Part shown: in pieces, positions 5,237 to 8,478 of the stretch
How positions within the stretch are numbered: position 1 is the first letter of the stretch
Layout: the number at the start of each line of letters is the position of its first letter
Assembly: GCA_964606295.1 (NCBI GenBank)
Contig: CAZSFR010000027.1
Location: 1-8,478 of the forward strand
Direction of reading: 5' to 3'
DNA: 8,478 nt
Origin: JAGOPB01 sp964606295
Lineage (GTDB): Bacteria; Patescibacteriota; Minisyncoccia; Phycocordibacterales; UBA9973
Position numbers and translations under genes: made by a program
The notes under the pieces: generated by a model
What the model was told of the DNA's origin: nothing
Database searches by the model: none
The model's input: only the letters and a program-made list of their open reading frames with translations

Positions 5237-5869
5237 ATGAATTTAGAAATTTCTAAAATAGAAAATGATATTGAAGCGCTGGAATCAAACAAGCAGTCTA
5301 AAATCGCTTCTATTGAGGTAGAAAAAAGTGAAAAAGAATTTGCTCAAGAAATTTTAGAAAGAATAAAAACAGATTTTGACTCCCTTCCCAAGAATCAAGA
5401 TGAATTACAAAAAATTGACAATACCGTTACGTTAAAAAATCCTTCAGCAAAAAGTGAAACAAACAATCAGCTCGGTCTAGATAAAAAACTTGATGATTTA
5501 GATAATGAAGCCAGAACTTATTTAGAGCAAGCAAAAAAAAGAATTACTGAGATTGTACAAACTAAAGAGTTTAATCAAATTGCAGACGCGACTCCGTTTG
5601 CTGGTGGAGCCAAAAAGATTACTGAGAGTGCTTATGGAAGAACGCTCTCTGGCGAAGAACTATCCAAAAATGATAGATTAGTCCGTGGAGCAAAAGGGGC
5701 TGTTGACCTCGGTCTTGATTTCACAGGAATTGGTGAAGTTGAAAAAGGCGCAAAGTTGGCATATGTTGGAGAACGAATAGCAAACGGAATAAAAAATAAT
5801 CCCGAAGCGGCGGTGAACCTGGGAAAAAAGATTGCAAAAAATGATTCAGCACGAGGAGCCCGCGATTGA
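5237..5869 (+). CDS. Helical protein with PT-TG-like (pre-toxin) C-terminal segment
   Basis: 210 aa. Residues 1-60 and 83-110 are charged helices of coiled-coil type, joined by a polar linker (61-82). Residues 116-175 contain ADATPFAGGAKKITE, then YGRTLSGEELS and a Gly-rich TGIGEVEKGAK stretch. This resembles the pre-toxin PT-TG region of bacterial polymorphic toxins, where a P-x-x-G-x-A-K turn, a T/R-L-x-x-GEEL-S motif and a Gly-rich helix precede the toxin domain. Here only about 35 residues follow, too short for a known nuclease or protease tip, so the protein may be a truncated toxin, an immunity- or carrier-like relative, or an unrelated family. No signal peptide or membrane helix is visible. 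The DNA is more AT-rich than dapF and the PLP enzyme downstream. It is cotranscribed with the 56-aa gene (1-nt gap) and lies between two tRNA-Thr genes, consistent with acquired DNA. Confidence 0.8.
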   Translation: MNLEISKIENDIEALESNKQSKIASIEVEKSEKEFAQEILERIKTDFDSLPKNQDELQKIDNTVTLKNPSAKSETNNQLGLDKKLDDLDNEARTYLEQAKKRITEIVQTKEFNQIADATPFAGGAKKITESAYGRTLSGEELSKNDRLVRGAKGAVDLGLDFTGIGEVEKGAKLAYVGERIANGIKNNPEAAVNLGKKIAKNDSARGARD

Positions 5870-5889
5870 GATCTATCCGATTGAGGTTA

Positions 5890-5918
5890 TTGAATAGGGT
5901 GTGCTTTTTTGTTACAGT
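5890..5918 (+). promoter_or_regulatory. Promoter of tRNA-Thr(CGT)
   Basis: TTGAAT (5890-5895), a 17-nt spacer ending in TGT and TACAGT (5913-5918) form a strong promoter. The predicted start is about 5 nt before the tRNA, as for tRNA-Met. The T6 run at 5905-5910 falls in the spacer and has no hairpin before it, so it is not a terminator of the preceding gene. Confidence 0.75.
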
Positions 5919-5929
5919 ACTTCTCGTTA

Positions 5930-6002
5930 GCCATCCTAGCTCAGTTGGTAGAGCACAGCTTTCGTAAAGCTGGGGTCCCGAGTTCGATCCTCGGGGATGG
6001 CT
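5930..6002 (+). tRNA. tRNA-Thr (CGT)
   Basis: Cloverleaf: acceptor GCCATCC/GGATGGC, D arm GCTC/GAGC, anticodon stem CAGCT/AGCTG around loop TTCGTAA (anticodon CGT, Thr), T arm CCGAG-TTCGATC-CTCGG, discriminator T. CCA is not encoded; CAC follows. A short hairpin CTCAC/GTGAG (6001-6014) overlaps the 3' end but has no T tract. Confidence 0.97.
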
Positions 6003-6068
6003 CACGTTGGTGAGATAGACAAACAGGTAAACTGCTTTGACATATCAATTTTGTAGAATTTTGGAACT

Positions 6069-6106
6069 CATAGCAAATGCGTGACGGCCGTCACACATTT
6101 GCTATG
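6069..6106. promoter_or_regulatory. 38-bp near-perfect palindrome upstream of dapF, possible operator
   Basis: The two 19-bp arms pair at 18 of 19 positions with no loop; the axis is between 6087 and 6088. The inner 14 bp (6081-6094) are perfectly symmetric. The core reads CGTGA-N6-TCACA, one base from the CRP/FNR-type consensus TGTGA-N6-TCACA. It lies between tRNA-Thr(CGT) and the dapF promoter, with its right edge about 38 bp upstream of the predicted start. No T tract follows, so it is not a classical terminator. A regulator site is the favoured reading, inferred from position and symmetry only. Confidence 0.6.
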
Positions 6107-6128
6107 GCAATCTGCCTATTCAATCACG

Positions 6129-6137
6129 TGTTATAAT
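6129..6137 (+). promoter_or_regulatory. dapF promoter, extended -10, leaderless
   Basis: TGTTATAAT is a perfect TATAAT box with the TGn extension. It ends 6 nt before the ATG at 6144, placing the transcription start on the start codon. No -35 match is found 16-18 nt upstream, which fits an activator-dependent or extended -10 promoter with the palindrome at 6069-6106 nearby. Confidence 0.7.
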
Positions 6138-6143
6138 CGTATT

Positions 6144-6923
6144 ATGAATCTCATATTCTCAAAATATCACGGTGCGGGGAACGACTTCATCATGATAGAC
6201 AATCGTGAAGGTGCTTTCGGCGAGCCGACAGTTGAAAAGATTCGCGCACTCTGCAATCGTCATACAGGGATTGGTGCGGACGGTATCATTTTGCTTGAAG
6301 ATGTGGCGAACATTGATTTTCGTATGAGGTATTTCAACGCGGACCTAGGTGATGAAGCGATGTGCGGTAATGGGACACGCTGTATTGTGCAGTTTGCTAG
6401 AGACTTGGGTATCGTTACAAACCACGCACGCTTTCTCGGCAAAGAATGTTTATATGAAGCAGAAGTACTTGATGATGGAAACATTGCTGTACATATGCAG
6501 GACGTAGAAATACCGACGAGGTACAAAGAGGGATTTGTCTGTCAGACAGGATGTCTCCACTATGTCGAAACAAAAGATGAGATTGAGAAATTTGATCTCA
6601 TTCCGTACGCGCGTGAGATTCGCTATCACGAAGACTTCCCAAACGGAGTCAATGTCAATATTGTGAAAGTTACAGAAGGTGCAATACCGATGCGCACATA
6701 TGAGCGGGGAGTAGAGGACGAGACGCTCGCGTGTGGTACAGGTGCGGTCGCGGTTGCTGCGATGTTGGCGAAAGATTTGCCAGAAGGAGAAGAAGCAGAA
6801 TATGCAATTGAAGCAAAAGGTGGTGACCTTCGTGTGAAGCTGACACGAAAAGGTGATCACTTTGAGAAGGTGTGGCTTATCGGACCCGCCGTGAAATCGT
6901 TTGAGGGAATGGCCAGTTTGTAA
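6144..6923 (+). CDS. dapF: Diaminopimelate epimerase
   Basis: DapF converts LL-2,6-diaminopimelate to the meso form, the precursor of lysine and of the peptidoglycan cross-link; it is a cytosolic, cofactor-independent epimerase. The 259-aa sequence has the N-terminal YHGAGNDF motif (8-15), GIGADG (42-47), the first catalytic cysteine in MCGNGTRC (Cys74) and the second in YERGVEDETLACGTG (Cys197), with the usual two-fold pseudo-symmetric order. Length is slightly below the common ~275. The start at 6144 places the family motif at the correct distance; an in-frame ATG at 6081 would add 21 unrelated residues, lies inside the palindrome and precedes the -10 box. Transcription appears leaderless from an extended -10 promoter. 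The PLP-enzyme gene follows 32 nt after the stop and is probably cotranscribed. Both catalytic cysteines are intact, so the enzyme should be active. Confidence 0.96.
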   Translation: MNLIFSKYHGAGNDFIMIDNREGAFGEPTVEKIRALCNRHTGIGADGIILLEDVANIDFRMRYFNADLGDEAMCGNGTRCIVQFARDLGIVTNHARFLGKECLYEAEVLDDGNIAVHMQDVEIPTRYKEGFVCQTGCLHYVETKDEIEKFDLIPYAREIRYHEDFPNGVNVNIVKVTEGAIPMRTYERGVEDETLACGTGAVAVAAMLAKDLPEGEEAEYAIEAKGGDLRVKLTRKGDHFEKVWLIGPAVKSFEGMASL

Positions 6924-6955
6924 AGTTAAAAAGTTTTTAAAGTGAAATACAAGTT

Positions 6956-7924
6956 ATGAAAAATGTTTTCTCGGGACAAAAGGCGATACTCGATTATCTG
7001 ACACCGGGTTCGACTGGTCCCGCACCTCTTGTTGAACTTCCGTCTCGACTCAATACATTTCACAAAGATGGCGTGCGGATATATGTGAAGCTCATGCAGA
7101 CGGTACCGCTTGCGAACATCAAATCCCTTCCTTCGTTTTTTATGCTTGATTCACTTTCGGCGAGTGAGCGCAAGAATATCAAACATCTCGTGGAATATTC
7201 TTCCGGCAATACTGTCATGTCGCTCGCAGTTCTCTCACGTCACTTTGGCATTCCACACATGCATGCGATCATCACGCCGGACGTTCCCAAAAACAAGCAA
7301 AATTTTCTTCGTCTCGTCGGCGCCGATCTTATCATCTCGCACGGCGTACCGTCACCGGACGTCTTCGGTACGTCTGGCGGGATTTGGGACGCAACGCACA
7401 TGGGTAAGAAAACTGGCTGGCACAATTTCAATCAGTACACGAATGCCAACAACCCAAAAGCATCCTACAACATAATCGGCAAAGAAATAGCGAAGCAACT
7501 TCCTGACGTCGGACTTTTTTGTGCATCGCTCGGGACAGGAGGTACTATTTTAGGCGCTGCAAAATATTTGAAAAAGAAGAACCCTGACGTTTTCGTATTG
7601 GGCACATCGATAAAAAGGGGAAATTCGATTCCCGGACCGCGGAACGAAGACGCTGTGAAGAAGCTTGGGCTTCCGTGGGAGAGTGTTGTGGACGAAGAGA
7701 TGCCAATCGAAACGAAACCCGCATTTCTTTATTCTCACAAGCTCATCCGCGAAGGACTTTTCGTCGGGCCCTCGACAGGTATGCAGTTTGCGGGCGTTCT
7801 CAAGAAACTCGCTAGTTTGAAAAAGAAAAAGGAACTCCACAAAAATACAAAAGTCGTTTTCGTCGCCTGTGATACCATGTTTCCCTACATCGAAGATTAT
7901 TTTAGTGTGCTCAAAATAAAATAA
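6956..7924 (+). CDS. Fold-type II PLP-dependent enzyme, cysteine synthase-like
   Basis: 322 aa, about the length of cysteine synthase, with the core motifs of the tryptophan synthase beta/cysteine synthase superfamily: probable Schiff-base lysine in ANIKSLPS (Lys56), substrate loop EYSSGNT (80-86), PLP phosphate loop SLGTGGT (191-197), GPSTG (271-275) near the pyridine nitrogen, and a final segment VFVACD (301-306) corresponding to the C-terminal core strand. Deviations are clear. The usual SVKDR after the lysine region reads NIKSL, the loop is SGNTV not SGNTG, and a conserved His-containing stretch reads NPKASYNIIG. It could therefore be an O-acetylserine sulfhydrylase, a cystathionine beta-synthase relative or an enzyme with another amino-acid substrate; no symbol is assigned. 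It lies 32 nt behind dapF with no terminator between. A TAAAGT box at 6938-6943 could give an extra promoter, but its -35 is poor. Confidence 0.9.
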   Translation: MKNVFSGQKAILDYLTPGSTGPAPLVELPSRLNTFHKDGVRIYVKLMQTVPLANIKSLPSFFMLDSLSASERKNIKHLVEYSSGNTVMSLAVLSRHFGIPHMHAIITPDVPKNKQNFLRLVGADLIISHGVPSPDVFGTSGGIWDATHMGKKTGWHNFNQYTNANNPKASYNIIGKEIAKQLPDVGLFCASLGTGGTILGAAKYLKKKNPDVFVLGTSIKRGNSIPGPRNEDAVKKLGLPWESVVDEEMPIETKPAFLYSHKLIREGLFVGPSTGMQFAGVLKKLASLKKKKELHKNTKVVFVACDTMFPYIEDYFSVLKIK

Positions 7925-7949
7925 AAAATGCCGTAGTTGTCCTACGGCA
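7913..7949 (-). terminator. Intrinsic terminator of the minus-strand membrane-protein gene
   Basis: An 8-bp perfect stem TGCCGTAG/CTACGGCA (7929-7936 with 7942-7949) encloses a 5-nt loop. On the minus strand it is followed by a T-rich tract (plus-strand A run 7913-7928), so it terminates the leftward gene. The plus-strand side has no T run, so termination of the convergent PLP-enzyme gene here would be weak. The tract overlaps the 3' end of that gene. Confidence 0.8.
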
Positions 7950-7959
7950 CTGAAATATC

Positions 7960-8478
7960 TTATTCTAGGAGTGATAGTCTCCCTTTTATATCATTAAGAA
8001 CAAACAAGATGAGTGACCTGTGCCCTGTCTCTATATTGTACAAAAGACATTCGTGAGCACGTTTCAATTCCTTCGAATGCTCTATTTCCATTTTGGAAAC
8101 AGCATCGTTATACTGCATTGCAGATGTAGTCAAATATTTCTCACACAGTATTATTGAACGTCGGTCGAACGAACCAATGACAGATACGGTCTCTAGATTT
8201 TCACCGAACAGCTCGCTCCAGTATTCGTACGTTTTTTCCCATAGATGTACATACTTTTCTTTGGCACGAAGTGTGATTTTCTCACTTCTTCTTCCATATG
8301 ATATTTCATACGCAATATGAATGACGTGTGAAATAAAAAAAATGCACGCAATAGTCACGAACGCACCGTCGCCTGTTGTATCGACAAAAGGGAAACTGCC
8401 TAGAATGGTTCCGAATAATATGAAGAAAAATTCGAACAACATCCAGAAAACTAGTTTGTTGATGGTGGGGCTTGCGTA
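7960..8478 (-). CDS. Partial two-helix membrane protein, unknown function
   Basis: The reading frame is open to the window edge: an ATG lies at 8440-8442, but the 12 codons before it contain no stop and encode a compatible hydrophobic lead (ending NKLVFW), so the true start may lie outside. Counting from that ATG the visible part has 160 residues. Two membrane helices are evident, residues 1-19 (Phe/Leu-rich) and about 27-47, joined by a short loop with DTTGDG. A basic stretch (RRSEK, 51-55) follows, placing the ~110-residue C-terminal domain in the cytoplasm by the positive-inside rule. That domain is helical and charged, with scattered aromatic residues and two Cys (residues 100 and 132). 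No family is recognised. It is convergent with the PLP-enzyme gene and ends at a strong terminator. Confidence 0.8.
   Translation of the reverse strand, partial: YASPTINKLVFWMLFEFFFILFGTILGSFPFVDTTGDGAFVTIACIFFISHVIHIAYEISYGRRSEKITLRAKEKYVHLWEKTYEYWSELFGENLETVSVIGSFDRRSIILCEKYLTTSAMQYNDAVSKMEIEHSKELKRAHECLLYNIETGHRSLILFVLNDIKGRLSLLE

Noticed and set aside
6037..6059. Perfect TTGACA with TAGAAT downstream, as a promoter
   Set aside because: The spacer is only 11 nt, and no -10 box occurs at 16-18 nt.
6081..6143. Upstream in-frame start for dapF
   Set aside because: It lies inside the palindrome and upstream of the -10 box, and adds residues with no family similarity. The ATG at 6144 fits both promoter and protein alignment.
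6450..6860. 136-codon antisense reading frame within dapF
   Set aside because: It is a shadow of a well-supported conserved gene, with a low-complexity Cys/Phe-rich product and no promoter.

Overview
The window looks like a chromosomal stretch of a streamlined bacterium, most plausibly a Candidate Phyla Radiation (Patescibacteria/Parcubacteria-like) genome. The supporting signs are moderate-to-low GC, short intergenic gaps, almost no recognisable Shine-Dalgarno sequences, two start codons sitting at the predicted transcription start, tRNA genes that mostly lack an encoded CCA, and large hypothetical proteins. Several genes end in TGA, so the standard bacterial code is used, not the TGA=Gly code of Gracilibacteria/SR1. 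The lineage is an inference; no ribosomal marker is present.

Layout. Positions 1-780 hold no protein gene. They carry minus-strand tRNA-Asp(GTC) (310-383) and tRNA-Met(CAT) (590-662) embedded in hairpin-rich DNA. Each tRNA is followed downstream by a truncated copy of its own 3' end. In both cases perfect identity stops at the same T-loop nucleotide, and a shared hairpin module (CGCGAC, hairpin, ATCTCAC, hairpin, TTCCG) occurs twice beside these sequences. The gene-free stretch 1-309 consists of this material plus the tRNA-Asp terminator.

788-4718 is a plus-strand block: a 552-aa membrane-anchored hypothetical protein with helical repeats, a FAD-dependent oxidoreductase of the DAO/YhfW type without a Rieske domain, and, 3 nt later, a class I DAHP synthase gene interrupted by one frameshift although all its catalytic residues are intact.

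4762-6002 has two tRNA-Thr genes (GGT and CGT) bracketing a more AT-rich two-gene unit: a 56-aa helical protein and a 210-aa protein with a C-terminal segment resembling the pre-toxin (PT-TG) region of polymorphic toxins. 6069-6106 is a near-perfect loopless palindrome with a CRP-like core, just upstream of the dapF promoter. dapF (diaminopimelate epimerase, 6144-6923) is followed by a divergent fold-type II PLP enzyme (6956-7924). On the minus strand a two-helix membrane protein runs off the right edge (7960-8478) and ends at an intrinsic terminator.

How they fit: dapF belongs to lysine/peptidoglycan precursor synthesis, the DAHP synthase would open the shikimate pathway if functional, and the other enzymes cannot be placed in a pathway from this window alone. 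The strongest candidate for something undescribed is the tRNA-3'-end duplication and hairpin-module system at 1-605.
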